Origin: Gorsachius magnificus
Lineage: Eukaryota; Chordata; Aves; Pelecaniformes; Ardeidae
Direction: 5' to 3'
NCBI GenBank assembly: GCA_034008185.1
Contig: CM067082.1
Span: forward strand, 56,131,586 to 56,195,585
DNA length: 64,000 bases
A model generated the notes under the pieces. The model was not told the DNA's origin. It did no database searches and saw only the letters and a program-made list of their open reading frames with translations. A program made the position numbers and the translations under genes. Shown here piece after piece: positions 36,601 to 48,330 of this stretch (position 1 is the stretch's first letter; each line of letters starts with the position of its first letter).

Positions 36601-39469
36601 AAATAGCAGCAGATGACACCAGGTTTTGCCCTCATCTGATATTCTTTGTCGACAATTCTGAAGTTTGTTATATAACACGTGTTAATTATAGCACGGTAAT
36701 TAAAAGTATAATTACTGTTTTTCTTTGTTCAGTACATTCTTTGTTACGGTATCAAAAAGCATTTTGCCTCAGATATTCTCATGGTCTTGTAAAAGAGCCA
36801 AATCTTGTCGTTGGAAGTGAAATTTCTAAGTAAATTTAAAAGTATGTTTTTGCAAGAAGAATGTTTTATTACAATAAGACAAAACTTCCTGATGGAAGTT
36901 GTGAGGACAGCAGACTTAAAATTTGAACAACAGGTTGATTTTTAGTAATGCATTGTATCTGACTAGGGGCTGAAGCTGGGTTGCAGTTATCCCGTCCGTT
37001 ACTGCCATTGACTTCACCTGGGCCTCATTTTTTTTTTTATGCTAGGCTAGATACATGCAAATGCTCACAACTAAAGTTGTGATGGACTATATTTTGTGAG
37101 TATAAGTTGTTTGTAATTCAAAATAATGATAAATGTTTATGAAGAGAACACAATAGGGTGATTTTTCTGTGTCATTTGTTCCTCTCCTGCTGTCTTACTA
37201 CTCCTCCTTCTGCCTTCACATCCCTTTTCAGTAGCAACAAAGAAAGAGTAGCCTATTCTGCACAGTTATTTTACTCTACCTTGGGGGTTTATATGTATAG
37301 CTCTGTTACGCTGAGGAAATGTAACTGTAGTTTTACTTTGCAGTTCCAAATGGTTTGTAAGGATCCCTGAAATATTTTTACTTTGAGACTCAGATGGGAA
37401 TGTACTTCTTAATTTTGTTGAAGTTCCTTTGGGAGAAGAGAAGGATTTTTGGGGTTTTTTGTTACAAGGAACATGCTACATGTCTATATTCTGTGCACTC
37501 AGACAACAGCACTTTCCAAATATATGTATTATTTCTGGTCAATGAGAGTGGAATATTGGGTTTCTTTAAAAAACAAGAAAAAACCCCAAACCCCAGTAAA
37601 CCAAACCCATTCCAGTCTTTGACACAATAAATCAACTACTTTCATACAAACAATTGTATAATGAAGTAGCATAGTATTTAAATATTGACATGCTAAATAT
37701 ATAACAGATTTTAAATGTTACCACACAAATTACTAAATGAAAAAATTCAAGGCAATAAAGCTGTGTGTACCATATGGTTGCATAGTGTTGTAGTAGGCTT
37801 TGTCACTAAGCTGGGACTGTTAGCTTCTCTGCCTCTCAAAAAACGTGTATATATATATTATTTTCTTTTCTGAGGTCAGGAAGAGACTAACATGGAGTCT
37901 GGATTGTCTCAGGCCAGCCTACTCTAGGGTTTGTAGCCCCTGTATCCAAAGGGCTTCCTTTTACCACAGGCAAGATGCCAGCTGCTGGAATAGGCTGGCA
38001 TCAGACACAGCCTAGTATTGCTGCAGTTGAGGGTCCTGCAGTTCCCCTGTGTTTTGCTGTGCTTCTCCATAGAGACAGGAGAGGAGCTGAAATGTTGCTC
38101 AGACCTAGCGCTCGAGGGCAGGTTCTTCTTGGAGTTTAAGTGTTCTTAATTAGCTACCTCATATTGTAAAACACTGAGTTGTTGAAGGATGCAGGAAACA
38201 TTTAAATGGCGAGCTTTTTCTGAAACCTGTGTTTAAGTGTAAGAAATGAGATTGGAAGAAAGACACTTTCAGTGCACATACAGAGGTAGAATCGCTGGGG
38301 GAAAGAACAAGTACAAGAGAGACATCTGGAAAAGGGTTCTTGGAAAAAAAAAGAAGAAAAAGTACATACTCATTTTATGGTCTTGTGGTAGGTACTGGGT
38401 TGGTTTTGTCGGTGGCAGGCAAATTTCATAATTGTCTGTTTTACTGAGCACTCTGTCCATCAACAATCAGCCTTAAAGTCTAGTTCAGGACACCATCCAA
38501 TTAATAAATGTTATCTTGTGATGGGAGTCAGAAGAATCTGTGCTAGATAAGCAGACAAAGATGATATTATGGTCTGAGTGGGGTGAGTCAATAAATCATG
38601 CTCTGTGGTCAGTAGAATTGGTAGCTGCTGGAGCAGAATTTGGAGGGCAAGAGGTGTTTCAAGAAGAAAACATCCAGTAAGATGTTGGAAGACTGTATGT
38701 TAACATTCATTCAAGTCTAATGCATATTAACATTCTCAGAGCAGTTCTTTTGGCTATTTTCCGGTAGTTTCTTTTTTACTAAAGCAATTTAAAGTTGAAA
38801 TGAGGCCTTTCTTGGTTCTGTCAAATGAATCCACCTTTCTAATCCTGAAACAACTTTCTTCAGCATTCTGAAATGGAGTGGAATAGCTCCTTTCAAGATC
38901 ATGCTATGCTTTCAGCGCCTATTTCCCTGTACTATGAGGTCATCCTTTGAAAGAAATGTAATGGGCCCCACTGCGCTTACTTTCTGTTTTGGAGGTAGAC
39001 TGTATCAGTCCCTGTCAGTTTTCTTGCTCTATCATTAGCATGAGATCTAGGAGGGCCATAATGGTTTTGCTTGAGATAGATGAAGGATCAGCAGTTGTCA
39101 CGGTAGGGATAGATTTCTTGCATCAGTTTTCTCACTGAAATTCATGAAGAAGTGCCTCTCTAGCTGTTACGCTGCCAACATTTAAAACGTGATGGAAGTG
39201 CTTAACTCTGCTGTAGCTGCTTTTGTAGAAGACCTGAAGCAATAGCTCTTTGTTTTGGTAAGCGCTATCTCACATAACATATGTGATGTTTTAAATGTCA
39301 GTGTTGCTTAGGATTTCATTTTTTACTGAGGTTTGTGCAACTGGAGAGGAAGTACAGATGTTACTATTTCTTGTGGATGAGCTGAGATGATGCCTAGTTT
39401 TTAGGCAGTAGTTTCACACGTGCTTATATTAACTTGACCAACACCTTCCTTCCCCGCTTAGGGAGCAGC
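30641..39469. other. Long intron stretch, no gene or recognised repeat
   Basis: About 8.8 kb of mostly A+T-rich sequence. 32085-32440 is dense in TAATTA-type and E-box motifs and could be a conserved non-coding element (see findings). An A/C-rich tract lies at 37571-37610. Open frames of 100-111 residues at 32543-32851 and 35722-36057 have no homology I recognise. No PTPRM exon was found. Confidence 0.5.
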
Positions 39470-39855
39470 AAGGGCTGGCTGCTTCTTAGGGGAGGGGGAT
39501 TTGGGAGCCAAAGGTAACCCCAGCACCAGCTGCACCCTCACAGCATCTCACCACGGCCGGCAGAGCCAGTGACAGGAGTAACGTCCTGCTAGTGGGATCC
39601 AAGGAAAGCCCCAGGCCCAGGGTCCAACTAGGGGTGCAGGGTAGGATGCGAAGGAGAAAGGGCCAGAGAGACAGGGCTGGAGACGGGCGCTTCTCTGGCA
39701 TCGCTGGGGCAGGGACTGATGGCCCAGGGCTGAGCTAAAATTGGGGCTCCAGGGGCAGGGGTGGGACAGTGTGGCCTGGTAGTGCCCTTGGGGACCTGAC
39801 ACCACCTTCTCCCACATCCCCAGCAGTGGAAAAAAAAAAACAAACAACCCCACAA
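39470..39855 (+). repeat. GC-rich block with an A-rich tail, unclassified
   Basis: A sharply bounded block of about 360 bases is rich in G+C and contains repeated CCCAGG/GGGGCAGG/AGGGCCAGAG words, in contrast to A+T-rich flanks. It ends CCCCAGCAGTGG followed by eleven A (39830-39840) and ACAAACAACCCC. The A-tail on the + strand suggests retroposition, and the abrupt base change suggests an inserted repeat, possibly an avian LTR or SINE-like family. No protein homology was seen in any frame. Minus-strand open frames here are low-complexity Pro/Ser/Leu-rich products of the base composition. Confidence 0.5.
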
Positions 39856-41044
39856 CAGAGAAAACAGAAAATCAGCTGGGTCCTCAGTTTGGTTTACTAT
39901 GCAGCCTTATAGGACAGGAATAGGAAGGCACAGTAGAAATGTGTGGACCACTTTCAGTAATGGTACTGGTCTAAAGGGGCTTAAAGAGCAATTTTGGCTA
40001 CAGAGGTAGGCCTTAAAATGCTTCCTAGCCTAGCTTCTGCGTTTCTACCTGATATGTTCCTTAACAAATGGTGTAGTTGAAACAATTCTTTACCCATTTT
40101 AAAAACCAATTGCATTTGACTGTAAAAAAATTTCCTGTTATACCTGGAGAAACTAAAGGTTATTGAAGGTTATACATTTAAGAAATGTCTCCTGAGAAAA
40201 GACCTTTTCTTCCTTCTGTCAGCGTGATCTTTTCTTCTGTTTAGCAAAACTAGAAAACAGTTTATTCCTGTTTTAATTAAAGCAAGGGGGGAAAAAAAAA
40301 AGCCCAGAAGAAGGTGTTCATAACAAGATGTTTCCTGTGAGTCGACCAGTAGAAGCGTATTCCATCACCACGAGTTGATGACCTCCATTATCTCTTACGC
40401 ATGCTGATGCCAAATATTGCTTATTACTGTGTAGTAAACTGTTTTGGCGTCAGGTATTAATAATAGAATAGTAAAACACATATAAAGAGCTTCAGTGGTC
40501 TTGGTTTTAACATACCTGTCAAATAGATAATAGTTTTCTGTAAACTAAGTATTTGGACTCAATATTACATAAGGAGTATGGTTCTACTTTTCAGGAAATG
40601 AGAAAATTCATCAAGGACATAGTAATCACAACTAAAAAGTTACTATTTGTTTTACTTTCTGGAACAGAATGAACGCTAGATCTCACTTGCGGATGCCATG
40701 TCCCCATTTTTGTTTCACTTCTGTGTGAACTGACAATTACTGTCCTTGTTTCATGCCTGTCTTCTTGCCTACCTAGTGCAAAAGCTTTTAAATCTGAAAA
40801 TCAGGGCAGAGATTGACAAAAGTGACATTCACCACTGATGGCTATTTGGGAGAATCATTTATCATGCAAAATAACTGCAAATAGCGTGGCCCGCTGGTAA
40901 GTTAATTTCTCATTAGCTTGCAGTAATAAAATTTACACTCTTATTTGTCCAAGAATGTCAAATGTTCTTCCAGAAATGAGTAACACCACCTAACAACCAT
41001 GGGGCCGTGTGGCATTCTGCTTAATTTGCAGGCAATCTAATTGA
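39856..41044. other. Intron sequence, no gene seen
   Basis: This is A+T-rich sequence, with a G-then-A run at about 40287-40301. 40790-41044 has an even, motif-rich texture next to a MIR remnant and may be older conserved sequence. No coding frame was recognised. Confidence 0.5.
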
Positions 41045-41165
41045 CCTACGCAGGTTAAGTGACTCGCTTGAGCTAATGAGTCAGTGGCAGAGTGTGAAAT
41101 AAAGCTGAGAAGTACTTACACTAGCTCATGACTCCTAACCGAGGACGCCTATATTGCTTTCTACT
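41045..41165 (-). repeat. Probable MIR SINE remnant
   Basis: On the + strand it reads GCAGGTTAAGTGACTCGCTTG, then GAGTCAGTGGCAGAGTGTGAAA, and further on ATGACTCCTAACCGAGG followed by CCTATATTGCTTTCTA. These match, in order and spacing, the reverse complement of MIR (the 'aggttaagtaacttgcccaagg', 'taagtggcagagccgggatt' and 'gctcttaaccactatgctatact' phrases). The element is therefore antisense to PTPRM. Divergence is high, as expected for this old amniote family. Confidence 0.68.
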
Positions 41166-44100
41166 CTAAAACACTGATGCTGACTCAAAGTCTGTGATCC
41201 ACCTTTAACTCAGACTTTCATCAAAATATAAAACAACCTTGATGACAGAGGCATGGGTAAAATAGAAACTTTTTCACAATGGATGTTTGCACTCAGCACT
41301 GGGTAACTAAAGAAGTGCTCTAGGAGCAATGCAGGTATCCCTGCATAAGATGATAGGCGTTGATTTGGCCTCGAGTGTTGCATACCTTTCTCACTCCAGT
41401 GAGCAACAGCTCTCATGACTCAGATGAAGTTTCTCTATATTAAAGCAAGGCTGGCAAAAGTCCTTACTCTTTAGGGAATTTTGTTTCAGAAAGCCTGAGC
41501 TACACCTCCTCAGCCTTTTCCTGGAGACAGAGCATTTTGTCAAGTGCTCCATATTTCAGGGTTTCTCTCCAGATTCATTTTACCTTGCAGCCACACATGA
41601 ATGTTAGTCTTTTGGTATTACTTGCCAACAGTACTAAATACATTTTTTTAAATTTCTAAGTATTACCAGGTGATGCAGATTTATGATGCAAATTGCTTTT
41701 GAAGGGTTAGAGATTTTCTTTGGCAATTGAAATTTCTAAGTCTCCATCTCCAAGTCTTTGTGCAGGTGTACATGGGCACTAGTCATATTTTTCAGCATCT
41801 TTGGTAGTGATCTGCAAGACTTGAGAATCCCTTCTTACCTAGGATCAGTTTGACTGTTTTGAGGCTAAAAGCTGCAAAACGTTTGCATGAAGATTTATGG
41901 AAGAACAAAGCAGAACGATAAGGGAAAGCGTTTAAATTATAGAGCTGTTAGGAGACTGTTCAGCAGAATTATTTCCACTGGATTTTCTATTAAAATGCCA
42001 ACTGTTTTTTAAAAATACTGAATGTTTATATTACTCTACTATCATATTAGCTGAGCTTCTGTGACACATCCAACCCTAAAATACTACTTATCTGTGCTAC
42101 CTAAGTATAGGAGCCTTTATTAAGCAATTACAGTACTTAGTATCCATTTCTGCTTATCCTTAGACAATTAAAAAAAAAAAAAAAAAGGTGGGGGAGGATT
42201 GATAATTGCAGGTTTCTCTCTAGGTCTTAGTAACCTTACTAACCAAAGTTGAGTAGTGTAAAAGGAAAACTAGCTAGTCTATAATTGCTGTCCTAGCTGA
42301 GACAGATGGAAAATCATAAATAATAGCAGAGTGACTACATGTTTTATGCTGGAAATTTGTAAGGAAAGGTAAGCTACGGGAAAATAGGAGTTTCAATCTC
42401 CCTGTGGATATAAGCTAAATATTAGAGAATTTTAGTTACATCTGGGGTTACGGTCTCTCTTGAAGTGCAAACAGTGTTTTCGAACTGTTTAAGTAACTGT
42501 GATGTGTTGTTGGAGGGAATAAGATACTTTCTGCTTTCCTCCTCAGGCTTGATTAAAAAGTAATTTCCTGGTAATGATTTGCTTGGGCATTTGAGAACCC
42601 TTAAGCAACATACTAGCATCTCAGCAAATCTTCAGTGTTTTCAGATTTTTTTTCTTTTTCTTTTTCTTTTTTTTTTTTTTTTTATGGACTGAACTAGTAT
42701 ATTACTTTAAAAAGAAAAGAAAAAAAGAAATCTTCTTAGCTGCCATGAAATAACAAGAATTTTAAAGAGAATAACTGAAGTGATGGTATTTTGGTTTAAC
42801 CACTGTTTTCCATTGGTTAGAAAATAATTTGAGAATTTAAAGGTATGAAATACTGCTTTTGTTGTTTAATCCAGGATTAAAATTCGTTCATCTAAAGAAT
42901 GCTTTTCATATGTAGTTTAGCACACATAATTGGTAGATAGATATCTGATGGGTGTAAGGATGTGAATGCTTTCTGTAGCTTTTTGACCCTGATTGTGTGT
43001 TTAGATCAGGTATATGTTGCTGTTTGCATAGTTTCACTTATTTCTAATTAAGTTCAAAGGCTTGATCTGTCTTGTAGCAATCTTCCTGGTACTCAGGAGG
43101 TCAGGCTGAGACAAACCAGGCAGTATAAGTGCTTATGTATACTATCCACCTACGGTTTTAGAAATTATGGTGGCTGTGGCCTCTGTTAACAGAATTTAAA
43201 AAATTGGGATTCAAGGCAGAGGAAACAGCAAAATTCAACAATTAACTTATTTGGCCTGTTAATTTATTGAGTGCCTTTTCAAACTGATTTAGTTGAAGAA
43301 AGAAAGGGGGTGGGTTGAATGTTGGGTCAGAGGAAGGGTACAGAGGGAGACGGTTGGGAGAAAACCGGAGACTGATGAGGATGATCCCTGATGAAGCAAA
43401 GAAGTTAGGTAGAGTGTGGCAGGACAAGAAACTCCAGAAATTTAAAGAAAGAATGAGACACATCAACTGTGAGAATCTTAAACTGTTTTTGTAGGTGTGA
43501 CATAAACAGCAGTATGTCTTAATAATAAAAACGTAGTGAACTAGCTACACTCAAAATACCCATCCTTTGTTAGGAATCCTAGCTTTTCATAAAAATACAT
43601 AGTTTTTACAGACTCTTGTTCTTAAGGATTTAGGTTTTATAGCTTTTTATTCTCTTCTCAGGTCTTGTTTCCTCCTTTGCTTTTTATTCTGAAGGACTGG
43701 AAAACAGTAGTTATGGACAACCGTTGATGAAAAACTTACTCAGGGGGTATCAAGACAACAATTTTTTTAATCAAGTGTAAAGATTTTTAAATCAGTGAAG
43801 CAGGCTTATAAATGGAAATAATTTAAGTTAGTTTTAGTGCTGAACTTGTTTTGGTTTAAAATATTTTGCTGAGGAAAAAAGAGGATTCTAGAGAAAACAG
43901 AAGTTCAAGATTATTCCTGTCTACTTGCTTGAGCTAGACTTGCAAAGCCATAGGTCACTCCTGAAGTGGCCGCTGTCAGAATATATTCCAGAATTTTTGT
44001 CTCTGACTTTTGACAAAACAAGGAGATTCATTACACATTCTTTCCATCTGCCAAACCAGGCTGGAAGTTAAATTATTTCATATTAGCAATATTTCCAGCC

Positions 44101-46814
44101 CCTACAACTAGAGGAAGTTCTGGATGAAGTTTTTTTTAAAAAGGCAGTAAGAGCTTTTCTAACATTGATACTTTTCAGTCACTGCTTTTTTTTTTTTTTT
44201 ACTTTCCCAGTATGACCTCTCTGAATTTTATTACTGAAATACAAGAAAAGGTGACAGGCTATTATAAAAAGATGAGAGGAAGCAGTATATTTGTAAGACT
44301 GGACTGATTCATTCTCACTGACCTCCATTACAATAATGATATCAGCCAATCCACCTACTGAAGTGATAATGAAGTAGAAGTAATTAGGATTTAATAAAAA
44401 TCTCCCTTACATTATTCTTTCAGGAAATTAACTTACATTCTGTTAAAGCGTAGTGAGTTTTACCTCCTATATCATGACAAGCCTTATCAAAATGATGAGC
44501 AAAGAGTAGGAATAGCCTAGATACATTTATCTATTAATTGTTCATCATACGGCAAAGTCTGTTGAGTTACAGTCTGCACAAAAAAATCAAATTTGAGTGC
44601 TATGAAATGGATGATGTTGCTACCTAACTAAAAAGTTTTCTTTCTTTTTAAAATAAGTATGTTTTGAAGTATTAGAAACCCCCTCTCTATCTCTAGAGAC
44701 TTACATATGTAAGAGAGTAAACTAAGAGGATTAATTTTCAACAGACTTCTTTAGTTACAAAAGTTAGGGCAAGCTTTAAACAAAATGCAAACAGCAGTGC
44801 ACAGCTGCTTTGGCACGACGAATAATTCATACTGTGCGTAAACGGCCTTCAGTACATAGCTGTCTGTTGTGCTTGACATAGCAACTTCTGTGGCTCAGCA
44901 GCCATTTCAGAGTATTTGTTTAAAATATCCCCCCTCTTCAAGAAATATGTTTACAAGAATTTTGTTTCAGATGTTTTCAATGTCTTCTTTAATCTTCATC
45001 TCCGAACTTGTAAAGCCATAATTGTGCATGATGTGAAAAAGATTGCGGACATCTGCTAACTAAGTGTGCATTCGCTTTTTAGTACACTATTCTCAACTTT
45101 CCTCTTGTGATCAGCAGGTATAAGAAAAAATAGAAGACCGATGGCTTGGAAAAATATGACAAGTGTAACAAGGAGAGAGCGAGCAGTGCTCAGTGTTTGG
45201 ATTAATCCAACAGGCTTAGCAAACAGTCCAGTTTGCCTGAGCATTGGGGCTTTGCATTGTGCTTCAGAGAGTGGGTGTTTTGTAAGGGGTGGTTTTATTT
45301 ATAGTTAATTTTCTAGCTTTTCTGAAGAAGGGACTTAGGGCTATTAAGGAAGCTGGGAGAGTGGGCATCTATTTCAAAACAAGTCAACTTCCAAAGCAAT
45401 TCTAAAAAGTGTATTTATGGTACTATACCTACCACCATTTTTTTTCTGTCTTTTCAATTCCATCTCCATTTTGGTTTGAATATATAGCTTGGAGTCTGGA
45501 TATTCCTATATACAAAGTGCTGTCTAACACATGCAAAGTACACTGGAAAATGGGGGCTATCTTACTTTTATCTTGGCTAAGTACTAGAGTTGTAGGTATT
45601 ATTTGTAACAGTAGCCTGTAAAAAAAAAAATATCTGGGCTGTAAGTGAAGTTCTTAGTTTGAGTGTGTGCTGCCACTGATATGATTTCCTTGGCAAATTA
45701 TTCCCGGGCTGATTGCAGATAAGTCTTTGAAGTTGGGTGCGTGTTTCATATATTTGAAACTTCACCACTAAAACACTTGAAAATATTCACAAAAGTAAGG
45801 TAGCTGGGCTTCAAAGGATCACAGCAAAAATTCCAGGAGAAGGAACAGTGGTGTTGCAAATTTGCTTCGGGTAAATCAAACCAAAATTATGTTAAGCCAA
45901 ATGATAACATTAGGCAAAATAAGAAGGCAGTAGGTGAGATGAGAGAAAACAAATGCTACAGTGTGTCCAGTAATGCCAAGTGATTCTGTTGCTTGCCTAA
46001 AAATGAATTGATGTCACTATGCTTTGCGTTCTTACTTTTGACACCAAGTTGTAGTCTGAATGAAAAACAAAGTGTTTATTAAATTGTAAAAGATAATTGA
46101 GTCTAGCAATTATTCTGGTTAGGATTTTAATTTCCCTTTAATGTAACCTGGTACATTATGATAATGTTTCATAATATTTCTGAAGATTTCTGTCTCATAA
46201 AATGCTGTTGAAGTATAGCTTATTTGGTTATGTGAAACAGGCTTTGAAAATAACAACAACAAAGGTCAGTAGTACTTCAGAAGATACATTCAAATGGTTT
46301 GTGTTTGCAGACAAGGGAAAGAAGTTTAATGGAATTGAGACTTTAGGTTGTATTTTAGTCAAACTTAACTAGAGTCAGACAAAATAAGTCAGTTTGGAAA
46401 CTCTTTTTTTTATTAAATGTTAAAAACACAGAACCATTACTTTGTGAGTGGTTTGGCATACCTACACCTCAACTAATGCCTACACTGCTTGTTTTTGTGG
46501 TTCCCTAGATACAAGGCTCAGATTAAGGCTGCCTGCTCATATGCAGCAATTTACTCTTAATATTAGGGGGGCAGAAATAAGAAGCTGTTGATACGAGAGC
46601 ACATTAATGATGAGTGTCAGGCAGAAGTGTTAGGGTGTATTTGTAGTAAAACCCTGATGTGGCTATCGTTGCCGTGGTCAGCCTTCACCTCCTTGCTGCA
46701 GAGAGCAGTGCAATGGGGGTGGGTTGCTCTGGTGGGGGGCCGGTAAGGGATGCTTCATGCCGCTCAGCAGCATCACAACAACCATTGCTTGAATGAAACT
46801 ATTGAAATGGGGAG
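41166..46814. other. Long intron stretch with simple repeats, no gene seen
   Basis: This is A+T-rich throughout. A-runs lie near 42171-42186 and T-runs near 44185-44201. A T/C-rich tract facing an A/G-rich tract is listed separately. Open frames are short and random. No transposon was recognised in these 5.6 kb. Confidence 0.55.
42646..42730. repeat. T/C-rich tract followed by A/G-rich tract (imperfect inverted repeat)
   Basis: 42646-42683 is T with single C every six bases, then about 19 T. After a 25-base spacer, 42708-42730 is A with single G. The two are near-complementary and could pair as a hairpin in single-stranded DNA or RNA. It is simple-sequence in origin. Confidence 0.8.
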
Positions 46815-46862
46815 GGTTTTGGTTTGTTTGGTGGTGGTTTTTTTTTTTGTTTTTTTTTTTAA
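46815..46862 (+). repeat. G/T-rich tract ending in T runs
   Basis: GGTTTTGGTTTGTTTGG, GTGGTGG and then two T runs split by one G. This is low-complexity sequence about 60 bases before a CR1 copy. Confidence 0.8.
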
Positions 46863-46920
46863 TTTGCAGAGCGTGTGTAACGTCCTAGGAGTGGGGAAGG
46901 ATGGATAAGAGGCTGGCAAT

Positions 46921-47422
46921 GAGGCTGTGTTCAGTTTTGGGCTTCTCACAACAAGAAGAACATTGAGGTGCTGGGGCGTGTCCAGAGAAGGGCAACAAAG
47001 CTGGTGAGGGGTCTGGAGCACAAGTCTGATGAGGAGCAGCTGAGGGAACTGGGGTTGTTTAAAGCCTGGAGAAGAAGAGGCTGAGGGGAGACCTTATCAC
47101 CCCCTACAACTGCCTGACAGGAGGGTGTGGCCAGGTGGGTGTTGGTCTCTTCTGCCAAGTAACAAGCGATAGGACAAGGGGAAATGGCCTCAAGTTGTGT
47201 CAGGGGAGGTTTAGATTAGATATTTGGAAAAATGTCTTCACTGAAAGGATTATCAAGCACTGGAACGGGCTGCCCAGGGAAGTGGTTGAGTCCCCATCCC
47301 TAGAGATGTTTAAAAGACGTGTAAATGTGGTGCTTAGGGACATGATTTAGTAGTACACAGGTACAGTTGGACCTGATGATCTGAAAGGTCTTTTCCAACC
47401 AAATGATTCTATGATTCTACGA
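46921..47422 (+). repeat. CR1 LINE 3' part (copy closely related to the one at 50.0-51.7 kb)
   Basis: This is a 5'-truncated CR1 in sense orientation. It starts in the CTGTGTTCAGTTTTGGG step (C-terminal VQFWAP-type region), passes GTGTCCAGAGAAGGGCAAC and TGGCCTCAAGTTGTG, and encodes the C-terminal residues [20 protein letters not shown]. It ends GTACAGTTGGACCTGATGATC, AGGTCTTTTCCAACC and ATTCTATGATTCT. A stop and indels break the frame. It matches 51297-51746 over almost its whole length with scattered differences, so both belong to one subfamily. Confidence 0.93.
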
Positions 47423-47429
47423 ATGTGCC

Positions 47430-47825
47430 CTGTGTAATATTGCTGTCTTTCCCGTTCTGAGCTGTAAGGCTGAGGGCCCTGTGAGTGCAAGGGAAGGCCT
47501 TGGCTGGCACCCGGCTTCCTTCCCTGCAGGCCTGAGGGTCAGGGTCTGTCCTCCCGCAGGAGGACCCTGTGCTCCCTCCCTCCCTTGGGCGGGAGTTTGC
47601 GCCTGCCTTGGACTCCTGGCTGCTCGCCCTTTCTGTGGCGGGGTACAAGCCCTGGTGGGAGCCTCCTCTGTCCCCCTGACAGCCAGGCCCAGGTTGGCAG
47701 GGGGCAGCCACAGCAGGGAAAGGACAGAGCAGCGGCTGCAAATGGCGGCCTGGGGCTCTCGCGGGAGTCATCCCTGAAAGCTGCGGAGGGGAGAGACACA
47801 TTTCCATAGGGAGCACGGAGAAGCA
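47430..47825. other. GC- and CpG-rich block, unassigned
   Basis: About 390 bases rise abruptly to high G+C with many CpG steps (for example GGGCGGGAG, TTTGCGCC, GGCGGCC, CTCGCGGG and TGCGGAGG), just after a CR1 3' end and before A+T-rich intron. A GGGCGGG word resembles an Sp1 site. It could be a small CpG island or intragenic promoter, or an inserted GC-rich repeat. Open frames of up to 155 residues cross it on the minus strand, but they run into the CR1 tail and look compositional. Nothing decides between the options by eye. Confidence 0.55.
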
Positions 47826-48222
47826 GAATGGGTCACAAGGATGCCAGGCTAAAATTATTGCAAAAAAAGGTGACATGATGTAAAAGATGTCGCTTTAGTT
47901 CCCTAGTTTTTCTTTGACTAATATGTAATGAAATCTGGGGGATTCTGGTCTCCTGTCCAAATATCAACCTAGAAGCTTTAAAGGTAAGAGAAAGTCGAGG
48001 AAGAAGAAAGGTGTAGAGCATTTGTTATCTTTTAGTTTGGTTTCTGTTTGATTCTGCTTTATCCTGAAGCATATTTTAAATATGCGTAAACACACATTCC
48101 CCTTTCACAGCAGTGAAAACACTTATTTATCCCTCTTCCCCCTTCAGAATCACTCGCATGCCTTAATATTTAACATAGGGATTAAATTCTGGGCTTGAAA
48201 AAAAATTTTAAAGAGTTTAAAT
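47826..48222. other. Intron sequence, no gene seen
   Basis: Ordinary A+T-rich intron between the CpG-rich block and the hAT terminus. No repeat or coding frame was recognised. Confidence 0.55.
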
Positions 48223-48330
48223 CAATGTTCTCCAAACTTTTTTGGCTTGAGCACTGCTACCAAACCTGAACTTTTCTTAGGGACCACCAGCCACCCTTAA
48301 ATAAAATTTAACTGAAAACACCACACTGAA
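48223..48330 (+). mobile_element. hAT (Charlie-like) terminal fragment
   Basis: CAATGTTCTCCAAACTTTTT followed by TGGCTTGAGCACTGC resembles the left terminus of the hAT element at 5935 and the general Charlie-group end (CAGTGGTTCTCAA-type, then a GGCTCA..GCACCCC-type step). The opposite inverted repeat was not found downstream, so this is a truncated remnant. Its right limit is approximate. Confidence 0.5.

Noticed and set aside
39486..39855. Overlapping minus-strand open frames of 71-101 residues
   Set aside because: They are compositional by-products of a GC-rich block. The A-tail suggests the meaningful strand is plus, where no long frame exists.
47409..47876. 155-residue open frame on the minus strand across the CpG-rich block
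   Set aside because: It runs from unique sequence through the GC-rich block into the antisense of a CR1 tail. Its composition is Pro/Ser/Arg-rich and no splice or start context supports it.
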